Shown: positions 47,075 through 58,760 of the stretch, piece by piece | How positions within the stretch are numbered: the first letter of the stretch is position 1 | Layout: each line of letters begins with the position of its first letter | Assembly: GCA_027579435.1 (NCBI GenBank) | Contig: JANBPK010001204.1 | Location: 44,102-108,101, forward strand | Length of the DNA: 64,000 nucleotides | Reading direction: 5' to 3' | Origin: Candolleomyces eurysporus | Lineage: Eukaryota > Basidiomycota > Agaricomycetes > Agaricales > Psathyrellaceae | Position numbers and translations under genes: made by a program | Notes under the pieces: model-generated | Told to the model about the DNA's origin: nothing | Databases searched by the model: none | The model's input: only the letters and a program-made list of their open reading frames with translations

Positions 47075-47438
47075 TGCCTACCAAATTCAACAGCGTCTTC
47101 ACTTTTCTCCTGGCTTGTTGTTCACTATCCAGTAATGTAACGGAGCTCTTACTCCTCAATATTTTTCCGTAGAGGAGCTTCCAGGGGCGCGTGATGTGGC
47201 CACCAGCCAAATCGATTATGGAACTCGAGATGCGGAGGGTACGCATTCTGTCTCCCAGTGCCGTGATACGTTCCTGAAAGTCTGTTGATCCATCTTAGGT
47301 TTGGAATCGTCTGGGAGTAGCTCTAAAAGGGTATTCAAAGGCTAGACTGGTTTTCTGAATGGCTGTGGTCTTCTAGGAGCTCCCTTCAAGGTGTTCCGCT
47401 ACAAGAATCCCGCGCCAGACGCACTAACTACTCCATGA
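47075..47438 (+). pseudogene. Small secreted peptide precursor, tandem copy 3 (broken)
   Basis: It starts MPTKFNSVFTFLL like copies 1 and 2, then loses the frame by one base within the leader. In the shifted frame it has TAA where copy 2 has the His codon of QHCNG. Sequence matching the propeptide follows (ELPGARDVATSQIDYGTRDA). The exon-2 donor is displaced relative to copies 1 and 2, so exon 2 (GSSSKR) no longer joins exon 3 in frame. Exon 3 still reads APFKVFRYKNPAPDALTTP and stops at 47438. At least three lesions make it a pseudogene. The C-terminal peptide remains well conserved. Confidence 0.75.
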
Positions 47439-48045
47439 GTGCCTATTTTCCGGTAGACTTGTGCAATGTACTCGGTATCTATGAGTACACATTTTTGTAT
47501 GACAAGTACAAGTTCTGGTCGGCTCCTCCTATATCTCTCAAGCCTACACCACGTTCCGATAGACAAGTTACAATTCATCCTTTTTGACATTCTCCTTATC
47601 GTATATAATTGAGTATCGATGCAACTCAACTCACCAAGGCTGCGCCGCCAATAGCTCCGAGAATCTCACTACGAGCTCTTTTCAACCCTTCAACTCTCCT
47701 ACAAAATAGCCCTTCACTCCGCACTGCGAATTTTCCGTAAGAATCTTATACACCATATTACAGTGGTCGTGACAATCCTCTCTCCGAATCTGACAAACGG
47801 AATCCGTCTTCTTGATAGAGATGTTCATTGTGCCGTAAAGCCGTCAGCGATTCGAGATCCTCGGGCACTTGATTTCTGATGACGATTTGTTTTCCGCCTA
47901 AAGGGAGGTTTTAGCGGGTGCGTACTTGGTATAGAGGCGAGCGACAGGAAGGGCCGTTGACATACCGTTCGGTGAAGGGGGCATCATCCTACCTTAGAGT
48001 GGGCAGCAGAAGCGCACGAGGGTGATGTTATTCGAGAAGAAGGAT
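47439..48045. other. Intergenic
   Basis: No gene recognised. Confidence 0.4.
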
Positions 48046-48652
48046 TTACATGATTTTTTGCGCTATGAGCATGCGGCGCCTAAGTCGTGAGGTGCGAAGC
48101 CGGATAGAATAGGATAAAGCGGGGAAGTTGGTCAGCATTCTGCCAACACAAGGAGCGAAAAAAAAAGTACCACGACACTCCCGAGAACAGTAGTGCTGCG
48201 TCAAACACTTTGAACGGTTTTTAAACACCTTCCCGACTCTTCCGCACTCTTCGCGCGTCATCATGGGAATAGGCGCCTTAGCCCATTTTAAATCCACTCT
48301 CTCACCACGGCCGTAACAGTCGGACCTTCTCGTGCGTAAAATGTCCTCAGCATAGACCCTCCTCAGTCCGGTCTATCGACACTCGCCACGAGTTCCAGCA
48401 AAACGTGTAACAATTAATGTCCGCTCTGAGCTGTACGAGCGTACGGACCAGCTTTTCCTTATCCCGACCAGATGTCTCCGATACGACGTGATGCCAGCCG
48501 ACGTAGCCTGTGGTATCGGGAACGTTGAGAGGGAGACCGTGCGATATGAGTTCGAGCAGTTTGAGGTGTAGGGCTTGGCGGCCACCAGGGGGAAGAGGGG
48601 GAGGGGATACAAGTTGGGAGTTGGTGACCGATCGAGTCGTCGTTGAACTCAA
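48046..48652 (-). CDS. Ankyrin-repeat/MYND-like protein, partial or degenerate
   Basis: The first exon codes for an ankyrin-like stretch (LKLLELISHGLPLNVPDTTG, then WHH and LVRTLVQLRADIN) ending near a GT donor. A second segment (48297 downward) reads MTREECGRVGKVFKNRSKCL followed by TQHYCSRECR. The YCSREC part matches the second half of a MYND zinc finger, but the first CxxC pair looks damaged. Ankyrin-MYND proteins are common in mushrooms and act as protein-binding adaptors. Few repeats and the short MYND suggest a truncated or decaying gene. Confidence 0.45.
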
Positions 48653-51600
48653 GAAAAGGTAGGGAAAGAAAGGGACGCACGTTCTGAGCGGAGGGTAAAT
48701 CTCCGCAGGAACACGCCTGCCCGAAGATCGAGAAATTGTCCGCGCTGAATCCTAAGCTTTCGGGTGGAGACGATACAGGGTCAACATTCGTCGCTGAGCG
48801 CTGAATCCGAGACCTTTCAACTCAACAACTCGAGTCGAGGTGGTGCAGCCTCGGCTCTTCAAAAACCCTGGTGGAGCCAAGTCTCGTATGTGATTTCAGG
48901 ACTGACTTTTGGTTGGGGGCTCAATTGCGTTCGCTTCGTGAAATTGATTTTGGTTCCGGACTTTGGGGATGGCACCGCGTGGACTGAGCGAATACTTAAA
49001 GGTGGACTCGTTCGAGGATCCTGAGTTACTGGAAAGGCTAAGCGCGAGCTCTAGGAAGCGTTGAGGGGATAGATTCAGGAAGAAAATGCATAATCCAGTT
49101 AAGATGGCAAGCAAATCGCCCAAGCTGGCCGACGACAATTGAAGAATTTGGTCAGGAATTGCTCGACGATTCGAGCACCAATACGGAAGTGCCATATGCG
49201 AATGATTAGCGCCTATAATTAGATGACAGTCTCGATACGCGCTTCCGCGATGTTGCGTCTAATTCGAAGCCCAGAATCGTCCCCTTCATTAAGGATTGAC
49301 CCCAGGGAAGCAAATCAATTATTGCATCATCGTAGAGCCTCGACAGCTAGTCGTCGCCGTCCGAAGGGGGAACGTTCAAAGACGGTAGTGCTCGTTCCCA
49401 AAAATATAGTCGGCATGTCACGTCAGCTGGGTGACGGTTTCGAGAGGCGAACAGGCACATACGTATAGGCTGATCCCGAGAAACGGCTACATATCTGAAT
49501 GCCCATTAAACGGCGGGATCTCTGAAACAAGTTCCGAGCGCCCACTGGCGTAAGCGAGGTCGAGGCGAGGCGGTCACTCAAAGCGGCATTCTGTTACTCG
49601 CCGGGGGGAGTGCACAGCGCACACATCATCCTGGCGCTCCCTTTACTGAATGCCAATTCATTGTCGGGTTGAGGGTTGTAATTTATTGGGGGAAGGTCAT
49701 GGACTTATCCCAGGGTGGTAAGATGAAGAAGAAGAAAGGAGGCGCTGCCAATTACCAGGCCTTTTCCGAGTCGTACCATGGCATCTGCTGTTAGGCCTCG
49801 AGGCCGAAAGCCATTAGACCATCCAAGCATTGGAGCAATTAAGCGCGCTCGACGCTTTGTTACCTCGAGGCTCGAGTCCGGAATACTCTCCCGAATTTCC
49901 GAGCTTTGTCGAACGGTGCATGGACCGAAGGACCAGATGCCGTGTGCAGTTGCATGCGCCCGACACATGTTCCACACGTTGGGAGGACGTCATCTGACAC
50001 GCTGGACCCACTTTCCAGGGATTGAGACGCGCACGATGGACCTGGAGGGGCGGGTGGCGCTGAGGCGAGACCTTGCGGGCGTCCGAGTCCTAACCAATTG
50101 GCGGTATGCTGAGTTGAACGGTTTTGCGTTTCCGAATATAGTGCGAATATCCAAGGGAACCGTACGATCATGGTTCAGGGTCTTTGTCAGGACGGTGCAG
50201 GACCTATACCAGGCGTGACCGACAAAGGGAGGCAGGAAGGTGGTATTTGTGGCTAAGGTCCACTTGCTCCGCATGATGCGCCGCGCGATGGCGGGGATTG
50301 AGAGGCTCTTAGGTCCTTGCCATCACCATGGCACCATCATGCCCCGAATCCAAGACCTAGCATTGGCTGGGCTCCTCTCGTCGTGTCGCTGAGCTGGTGT
50401 TAAATATTCTAGAGCTATATCGTTGTAACCAAGAGCTTCAGCCGTGAAGAATAGGTAATCGGCTGCCAGCACAGCGGGCGCTGGAAACAAAGCACCGCAG
50501 AGTGGCTGGTTCGACATGTTGCCACACGACTTCATGGGGATGAGTATTCGGGATCCCCGAAATGCCAGGTTTATTGCGCCCCTCATGGTCCGACCTTTCA
50601 GGGCTGGAGTGAGTAATTTCAGACCCTAGATTCAACAGTACTAGTCCCGAAACGGCACTGAGGCCTCTCCCCTCTGCAGGCCAGCCAGGACAAATGGCTA
50701 GAAACTTGAGAGATGAGCGTCGAGCGGCCTCGAGGCACTCAGTGTGTGGTCGCTATCGCTACCATAGAGGAAGAAAACCATTCCAATGATGACATGCTGG
50801 AAATTTTCTCCAATCAAATTCATGAAGATCTTTCACACAGTCTCGCGAACCTGGTCCACCACCTCCAGGAACCGGTAACCCCACCCAGCTAATCTCTTCT
50901 TGGTTCCATTCTATTCCACAGCATGACGGCAGGGACAGAGACCGCGATACCGTTTGCAATGTTGGGGGAACAGATATAGGTACGGGGCCCTTTCTCCTCG
51001 GGCTGATCGCCCCTGCTTCCTTCCCCCTAACCTCCCGACCCCGACGTCGACCGTGAATCCTGTCCAATACAGAAGCCTTGGTATTGCATTGAAGCTACCG
51101 AGGAAGACATATTCACAATCCACAATACAATAGGTAAGCCGTATGCTTTAAATCCACTGCTTCGTAATTCGTAAGAGCGGGAGTTGTCACCAAGCTCCAA
51201 CCGTTCTTGACTGCATCAGTCAGTTTGGTAATGATAATATCTCGGTGTCTTCCTTCCTACTTTGCGGGCTGTCGAGGAATTACTTGCTATCCATGGATAG
51301 CAGCGCCGTTCCGTGCCTGGGTTCTTTCTGCTTTACTCACCCTCATGTCAACTGACATTATCGATTGCCTGTCGAACCCACCCTCCATCCCATCACCCTC
51401 TTGAAACGGGATGATATTCTGATGTTCTCAAGTTCGAGTTCGAATCGTTGAACGCTTATTTACCAACTCTCCAACTTCATTTCAGATCCTGCTGCTATTA
51501 GACGCACGCACGCCGTGACTTTGGTTCAGGCTCATTCGTCCCTACCACCCTTCGAACCCGAGCGAACGAGGCTTATCGTTTACTCGAAGAGCAGAGATCC

Positions 51601-51661
51601 AACGCCACATAGCCAATTCTCGGCAAACATACCACTTCACAACCCTTCTTCCATCGTCACA
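48653..51661. other. Long intergenic stretch, nothing firm
   Basis: The longest frame is 49778-50218 plus (146 codons, Arg-rich, MASAVRPRGRKPLDHPSIGA). It has no recognisable domain, and overlapping frames of similar length exist on the other strand. About 51400-51661 is probably the leader of the next gene. Confidence 0.4.
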
Positions 51662-54258
51662 ATGGCCGCACAAAATCAATGTGATCAACCACATGGTCTC
51701 TATGAAAGCTGGTAAGGCTCTATTCCTTTTCCTCCACCCCCACATCCGCAGCCATTCAGCCAATCCTCCGCCTTCGATTTCTCCTGAACATCGAGTCGGA
51801 CGGACGGCACTACTATCAGGTGGCCATGGCACGGCTTCTCATGCTATCGCAATCTCCATCCAATCGATGGCCCTCTTCTCCGAAATTAAAGTTCAACGCG
51901 TGTTCGTATAAACTGACTTTGGCTGCTGCATTAGGAGAAAAGGCCCCGCAACCGCGTCCCAGCCGTATCCTGAGCGCGTGCCCAGTCTGAGCTCCTCAGA
52001 AGATATAGACATGGACGTATCTGCCTCAGGTTCGTCCCGCCGGTGCTTTCTAGCCATAAGTGACTGCGACGTTTAAGCTCTATGATTTCAGATCCTCAAG
52101 TCTTGCGGTCTCCAATTACGCTAAAACCCTCGTTGCCGCCTGTCCTGTTCCCTTCTCCCCCCTCCCCCTCCCCCTCCTCCCCTTCCCCCGGTGGCACACG
52201 AGCATCGAGTCCCTCCCTCGATAATATTGACATGCCATCGTCTATCATCTCCTTTGGTACTTACACCGGTGTTGCACCTGATATCACACAGGCATTCGTG
52301 CTGCACACGCACGAGGATTTTGTTCGCATCACATCCATCGAGCGCCAAGTTGTGCGTACCCCTTGATTTTATCTTATCGATTTATCCTGCTCATCCATCG
52401 AATATTCTCAGTGCTCAAACTACGTCTGCTGTGGTGTGCATCTCGTCGACTTCCACGCGCTCATCAACCACTTTGAGGAGAAACACGTTTCTGTGGTTGC
52501 GCCTAATGGCAAGCGGATCTACCCGCCAGAGCGGTTGAAGCCGGCAAATCCTCCGCCTGCTAACAGCAATCCCCCTCCTTCACCTTCGTCTTCGTCGTTG
52601 TCATCATCTCGCTCGTCGTCTGTTGCATCTTCACCGCCTAATACTCCCCAAACTCCCGCGAGTCTCCCGCTTGGATTCTCGGCACCCGCTGTCCAGGTGG
52701 CGGCGGCAGCGGAAGTGGAATACAACCCGTACATGGGTCTAGCGCTTTCGGTACCGCCCTCTAGCATCCCGCCGAATCAGCGATTCCCCGAAAGCAGTGA
52801 TGTGATTTCGGCATTTGGACCCGAATACGATTTTAGCAAGGACTACGCCTACTACGAGCAGTCGTACGCAGAGCGGATACATCGTCTACACGAACGGGAA
52901 CAGCGAGAGAAAGAAGAGAGGGAGCGCGAGACCCGTATCAAGGTGGAACAGGCAGCGCCTACCAGCAGCTTCGCCCAAGAAGAGGAAGAGGGGATGTCCG
53001 ACGACTCTGCTGTTCCGTCGCTGCACTTTGACTCCAGCTCCCCGGAATTTTCGCAAAAGCCTGTTGCTATTGCCTCAAGCTCGACGAAGAAGAAGGGTTC
53101 ACCGAAGGCTCGGAGAGAGGGGAGTGAATCGCCGGGAGGGGAAGGTTCGACCGTGTCAAATAACGGCGGGAAGGTCGTGAAACCCAAACTCAAGCTCGCA
53201 TCTACATCCAACGGCGCTGCTGGTGGTAATCCCATCTCTGCAGGTGGAAGGAAGCGAGAGAAGATGTTTAAATGCCCGGTGAGTTCGAAGGCCATCATTC
53301 ATCCTTTTTATTTTATACACCAAGTCCCATCGAACTCTGACTGACATTTCTCTCTTTTTCCTTCGCTTTGGATGTACGATTTTGCGTTTTTAGCATCAGG
53401 GTTGTACGAAGGTGAGCCTCTCCAGCTTTGACACATGCTTTCGTTGTGAATCTGACGTATTTGTCTGTCTACTGCTTCCTTTAATAGTCATATCTGAACC
53501 CTAACGGACTAAAATACCATCTTGAGAAGGGGACGTGCAAGTTCGACTACCCGGTAAATGGTGCAACGAGCGCTAGCGCTGGCGCCAGTCCCTTGGATGG
53601 GCCGGCCGAGTCCGCCACTACGCCTTCATCACCTCAACTTCAGCCTCCTTCATCGACGTCAAATCCAGTGCCGCAATCGTCAGCGACGCCGGCGCCTTCT
53701 GACCAGCCACCGGTCTCAACCCTCCCCGTCTCTTTGAACCTATCAGCTTCCTGCACCTTCCAGTACGCCAGCGCGCCGATTTACCCAGCACTCCTAACTT
53801 CGAACGCCCCTTCATCGTCTGTATCCCATCTTCAATTCCACTCTGCTTCAACGAGCCTCGCAGCGCCTGCAGCACGGTACCCGGCGTCTGCTTTCAACGC
53901 CGAGATGTTCAGGTCGGCCCTGATGTCACACCAGGCTCAGGCTGCGGCTCGAGTTCCTTCGTCACAGGGCCCCGATCATCCTTCCGATGAACCTGGTGTC
54001 CCCGATCATGATGCAGGAGATGGTACTTCTGCTGCTGCTGGTGATCGTGATGAAGGTCCTGCTTCTATTTCGACAACAACATCACCATTAACAACAGCAG
54101 GCACAACGAGTGTTCCTGTCCCTGATCAGCTATTGACGGGACCGGTCCAGAACGTTGTAGATCAACAACGTTCTGGTGATGGTGTTAGGGATGCTGCGCA
54201 GTCACGGTTTTTGCATGTGTTGGGCAGGGGCCATGGGCAGGTCTCGTCTTCGCTCTGA
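51662..54258 (+). CDS. SFP1: Sfp1-like split-finger transcription factor
   Basis: The spliced product begins MAAQNQCDQPHGLYESW, crosses an intron of about 220 nt, and continues RKGPATASQPYPERVPSLSS. The first zinc finger region is CSNYVCCGVHLVDFHALINH-FEEKH (from about 52412). The second is MFKCP|HQGCTK|SYLNPNGLKYHLEKGTC (from about 53263), in which HQGCTK is encoded by an 18-nt micro-exon (53394-53411). Two C2H2-type fingers separated by a long spacer, with the NGLKYH motif, match yeast Sfp1, a TORC1/PKA-responsive activator of ribosome-biogenesis genes. The spacer is disordered, with a C-rich Pro/Ser tract (52150-52190) and an Arg/Glu-rich helix (RIHRLHEREQREKEERERET). The C-terminal region is Ser/Pro/Ala-rich and ends at 54258. 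Confidence 0.9.
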
Positions 54259-57150
54259 TTTAGATTGGATTGTGAAGTGTATTTTCTTTCGGGTAAGTTC
54301 TTGCTCTGCGAATTTTGGTGACCTTGTGTGCTAACGGTTGACCAATAGTTTCTTACCCTCGATCGTTGGCTGTGCTGTGTTCATTCCATCCCGATACGTT
54401 TTCCCCTTCGCCGTCCTTCCTCCTTCATGCAAACCATTGAATTGGATTTGGAGCTCGCAGCCCTGCTTGTTATGGGCATACACGAATAATAACCTCGTAC
54501 AATCGTGGTCCCTCGAGCTTATTTTTGAACCTCGTTCTTGGATTGGAGATTCGGTTTCTGTTTCGGGGCCTCAACCCCGGAAGTGGAACTCAATTCCACC
54601 AATTTGGCGTGGCTTCTACCATTCCATACACCCGCACACAACTCTTGCAGCAGCGCATCTTCGCCGCTTTCCCTCATAGCCATCCCTTTCTCCCTTCCCT
54701 TTTCCCTGTCCTTCGTCTCGCAACTATTCCAAAAGTTCTGCTCGAACGCAAAATCTGGCCGGTCCGTGACATCTGTACTGCAAAAACGACTCCCTCGCTT
54801 TGGCACCATCCATCATTCATTCCAAAGACCACGCGTCTGATTACCTCTAGGTTGCGCTCATACTTCACCTCGATGTCGGGGTTCCCACCGGGAAGTCAAT
54901 CCATCAACTCACTTGTCAAACTAGCTTTGGGTGTCTTTGGATTTCTGATATCCAATGTCTGTTTTTCGGTTGGGTTGGTTTGATATTGGCAGGGTGGGTG
55001 GTCCAGTCGGTGTAGGGGCTCAGGGCCGATGAACGCACGGTTCTTCCAACCTATCGCTCCTTCTCTTCTTTCGACTTCCTCTTCCTTTCCTATGCCAAGA
55101 GGACCGGTGGTGGTATTACGTCGGCCGGTGGAGGAAGATGTGTTGTCCTAACATTCGACCCTTCATCCCTTGGTTCGTTCATTCATTCAAAGCAAGATTC
55201 GAACCCCCGAAATTTTCATCGCCTATGCCAAAGTTTAACATCGGCTCGCAAACTCCTTCTACCGGCACCGCCCTGTTCGTCTATTCTTCTACCATTTATT
55301 CTCGGCGCATGACCCTCTGCATTCAATGATCTTTCCTCGATTCACTCATCCATTGGAACCCTTACACGGCGCGTCGGGCCCAGCTCCGCAACGTGTTCAG
55401 GCTAGGAGTCTTGCATGATTCCTGTCTGCCTCCTTGCGTGCCTCGTGTCACCCCGAGAAGCTCTGCTGCCGTGAAGCAATTAACGCCCCTGGTATCCAAG
55501 TTCCTTCCTGCCATCCGTCCAACGCCTTGTTTCTCCGTCATCACCGTCAGGGATTGGATTACTCATGGTGCGGTTTGGTAGATCCATTGGGTGCTCAGCG
55601 TCGATCGCGGAGTTGGTTGTCACCATGAGCCCTGTTCCTTGTCGGAGGTCGGGAGTTGCTGTGGATTATGGGTGGTTGTTGTGTTGTCTTGCTCGTTCTT
55701 TCATTCGAAAAAGAAGAACGAGCGAACGAGGTTCTCAAAACCTCCGACATGTAAGGGGCTTCCTCGTTGGATTTGCGCGTTCCGACGTGGGAGAGGGAGG
55801 GTCGGTGTGGCGCTTTCCTAGTTTCTTTCCGCTGAATGATTCGTATCCGTCCGTCCACCCTTCCCTGTGCTGTTCTTTCTTGGATATTGTATGTTGTATG
55901 TATTCTTCGCTGTCGACCGCTTCACTTCTCCCCTCGATGTTCCATTGATTATTTCCTACTTATCCATCCTGCTTTCATTTTCTTGATCCTTTGTGATTCA
56001 TTCACGCTTCGTCTCCTGCTCTGTTTTTTTATTATCACAAGACGCTTTCGCCTAACTTGTTTCGTTTCGCGTCGCTCGTTCGATTAATTATACTGTAGAT
56101 CCGCACTTCCTTTGTGTAAAAGTATCTCCTGTAGTCCAGTTGGACTTGTACATACGTACGACTCACGCGCCTTCTGGCGGTCTCATCCTCCTTCGAGTCG
56201 AGTCAGTAGTATAGCCTTCATAGCTGCCCATCTCCTTCCCCCCCCTATGAACTTTTTCGTCGTCTCACTATTTCACCTCCCCTAAAAGTATTTCGAGACG
56301 ACCTGTATGTCCATATGTGTATAGTAATATTCATTGTTCTGCCATCATTGTCGGTGCTGGACTTGGTGTGAACTCTTATTCTCGAGCATACGTCTAGTCC
56401 CTTATGCTCTTAAATATCATTCCTCCTCGCTCGGAAAGAACTTGCCTAATCCTTGCGGCTGCCCTGACCCACCAGGGGTAAATTCGCGGCGGAACAAATT
56501 ACAAGGCCTCCTCTAGACACCAGGGACATTTCTTATTGTTGAACTGGGGATATGGACGAGCTGCATCACGACTCGACTCTTGGAGGTAATGCAATGGCCT
56601 GAAATATCTACATGTCCAGATGCACATACCAGCCGATTACCGTTGACCCGTTGACCACTGGGACACGGTCTACTTTTGTCGTTTGATCGTCAATTTTGTT
56701 GTGATGGGGTCCTCACTTGTCACGTTGGTTGTCACGCTATGTACTCGTCGGGCGCACAAGGCGCAAGAATGGCGGTAAGTGCACCGCTATCTGACCATCG
56801 AGGTGAGGACCGCATCATATGAATGGCACGTCCACCACCCGCCTGGGCCTTCTACTTTGATGTGTGCTTGCTATTGTAATAGACCTCTAATTAGATAGCT
56901 TTCAGCTGTTCACTCTGTCTTGATATATCCTTGTTAAAGGTGGGTCTTAATGATGAGAAGGAGATCGTACCAGCTACCATGCCGTGTCACTGTTGCCGGC
57001 GGGTGATTGCGCGTTATCGTCGGCACCGTCAATATAGCGTTCGGCGTCATCGAATTAGTCGCGCTGACCGTCCCGCCTCTGATCCCGCCCATTTCCCGTC
57101 ATTCGCTATAGCTCACTCACACTCCGAAAAAATCTCACAAAAATTGGAGG
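54259..57150. other. 3' region of the Sfp1-like gene and pyrimidine-rich intergenic DNA
   Basis: An intron-like element lies at 54293-54348. After it the sequence stays strongly CT-rich for about 2 kb, and frames in it are Ser/Leu/Phe strings. It may be a long 3' UTR or the leader of an unseen transcript. No protein-coding gene is supported. Confidence 0.4.
54293..54348 (+). other. Probable intron in the 3' UTR of the Sfp1-like gene
   Basis: GTAAGT donor, CTAAC branch-like site at 54331 and an AATAG acceptor form a 56-nt intron beginning 35 nt after the stop codon. Confidence 0.5.
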
Positions 57151-58760
57151 GAACTTACTAGCAAACTGCATGAGAAATTCTAGCCAGATATCCTGAATTT
57201 ATATTTGCAAGCAGAGTTAGTAAATGATAAATTCAAATTCTTCTCTATAACTTGATTCTACTGGTGCTTCTATGGTGCTTGTGCTCTCCAGGGACCACAG
57301 ATGTCTTTAAAAATATTAAGTAAGTCCTCAAAAACAAAAAAGCCTGTCCTCATATTGTGCTACTCAGCACCCAAAGCTCCAGATACCTCATTCCTGGAAT
57401 GTCTAAGTATTAGAAATATTAGAGGGATTCTCCTCCAAGAAGTGTGGATTAATGCTCTTAAAGGAGTAGAATAACCTACATACCACCTTTAAACTATATT
57501 CATGAGTGTATAAACATGGGAGAGGTACAAAGGGTGTCGGGAAGAGTATGTTACTCCAGCATTCTCATAAGTTTGTATTTTAGACATTTCTACCTCTCTA
57601 TAGGCCAGCAATTTGAACTTTACTCAGAAAATCTCAGTCTTAGAGTCCTCTGAAGTTGGATTATCCGTGCCCGCCCCATATTTTAGCATGCTAAGGTGTT
57701 TTGAGAGAGCTGTGAGTATATATTCAAAAGCGAGCTGTATTACGTTGTTTACGAGTGGAAGGAGGCTATAATAAATCTTTAAAAATTCTCTTAAATCACA
57801 TAGAAGTAAATATAATTAGTTTGCAAAAAACCGCTTGGGAATCGACCTAGTGGGAGGCGAGATTTGGAATGAAGGTTCATAAATCGTGAAATGATTGCAC
57901 ATCAATCCTGCATTTTGGGATCTGAGAAACATATCTCAGCTGTTTCTTGGCCAATTCTCATGCGGTTTTTGATATTCAGCTTGAATAAATGTGCTTATTT
58001 GAACTATTTGAACTAGAGAGGTTTGGGCTCAGGAGGTCCCTCAAGATATTGGAAATTTGACTCAAAAGACACCTTCTCCTCCTTGCACCTTTCCAGACCA
58101 AGGTAGCTTGGTAGTCTTGACTAGGAGATGTCAATCGTATCTTGATTAATGTAGAAATGTACTGGCATCTGCGCTACATCACCGATGTTCTCATACCTTG
58201 TCTATTGGATATTGCTTTATTACCCACAAAGGTATCAGGTTGCTGCTAAATTGACAAGGAGAGCGCGATGTGGGAGAGATAAAATGAGTAGTTATTCGTT
58301 TAAGCTTTCCAATATTTGATTTTGTGATTCATAGGCAACTGATCTAAGCTGGCCAGGCTTCACCCTCAAATATATTATGGTATTTTCTTTGATTTACAGA
58401 ATTTGGGCATCCTGGCAGCAGGGCACAGGTAGTCGTGTTTCAGAAGCCACTACGTTATTATTACAAATTATAATACCATTTTAGACCTCTCAATACAATT
58501 ATCTGACCGTGCTGAGGCAAGAAAATCGACCTAAAAGGAAGGGAGGAGGAGAAGAGGTTCTATCGACTGTATTACACCAGCATCCAGGGCCACTTCAAGA
58601 CAAAAATCGTAATTTCTCAATTAAACTGAGAACGAGTAAACTCCCTCCAGGGCAGTCAATGTTCATTGTCTCCCATACCAAGGCGACGGTACTGACCATC
58701 GTCTGGAGGGCACACCTTATTGTTTACAGCAAGAGAATGAATTATCCTGTAGTCATCATA
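57150..58760. repeat. AT-rich, CpG-poor island, probably a decayed transposon
   Basis: Base composition changes sharply to AT-rich with few CG dinucleotides and no open frame above 90 codons. The flanks on both sides return to the usual composition. I see no terminal repeats, so the identity is open. Confidence 0.4.

Noticed and set aside
49778..50218. 146-codon Arg-rich plus frame
   Set aside because: No motif, no splice context, and comparable frames on the opposite strand.
52852..53298. 148-codon minus frame opposite the Sfp1-like gene
   Set aside because: Antisense shadow of Ser/Glu-rich coding sequence.
55565..55948. 127-codon plus frame after the Sfp1-like gene
   Set aside because: Lies in pyrimidine-rich DNA with overlapping frames on both strands; no signal peptide, domain or intron.
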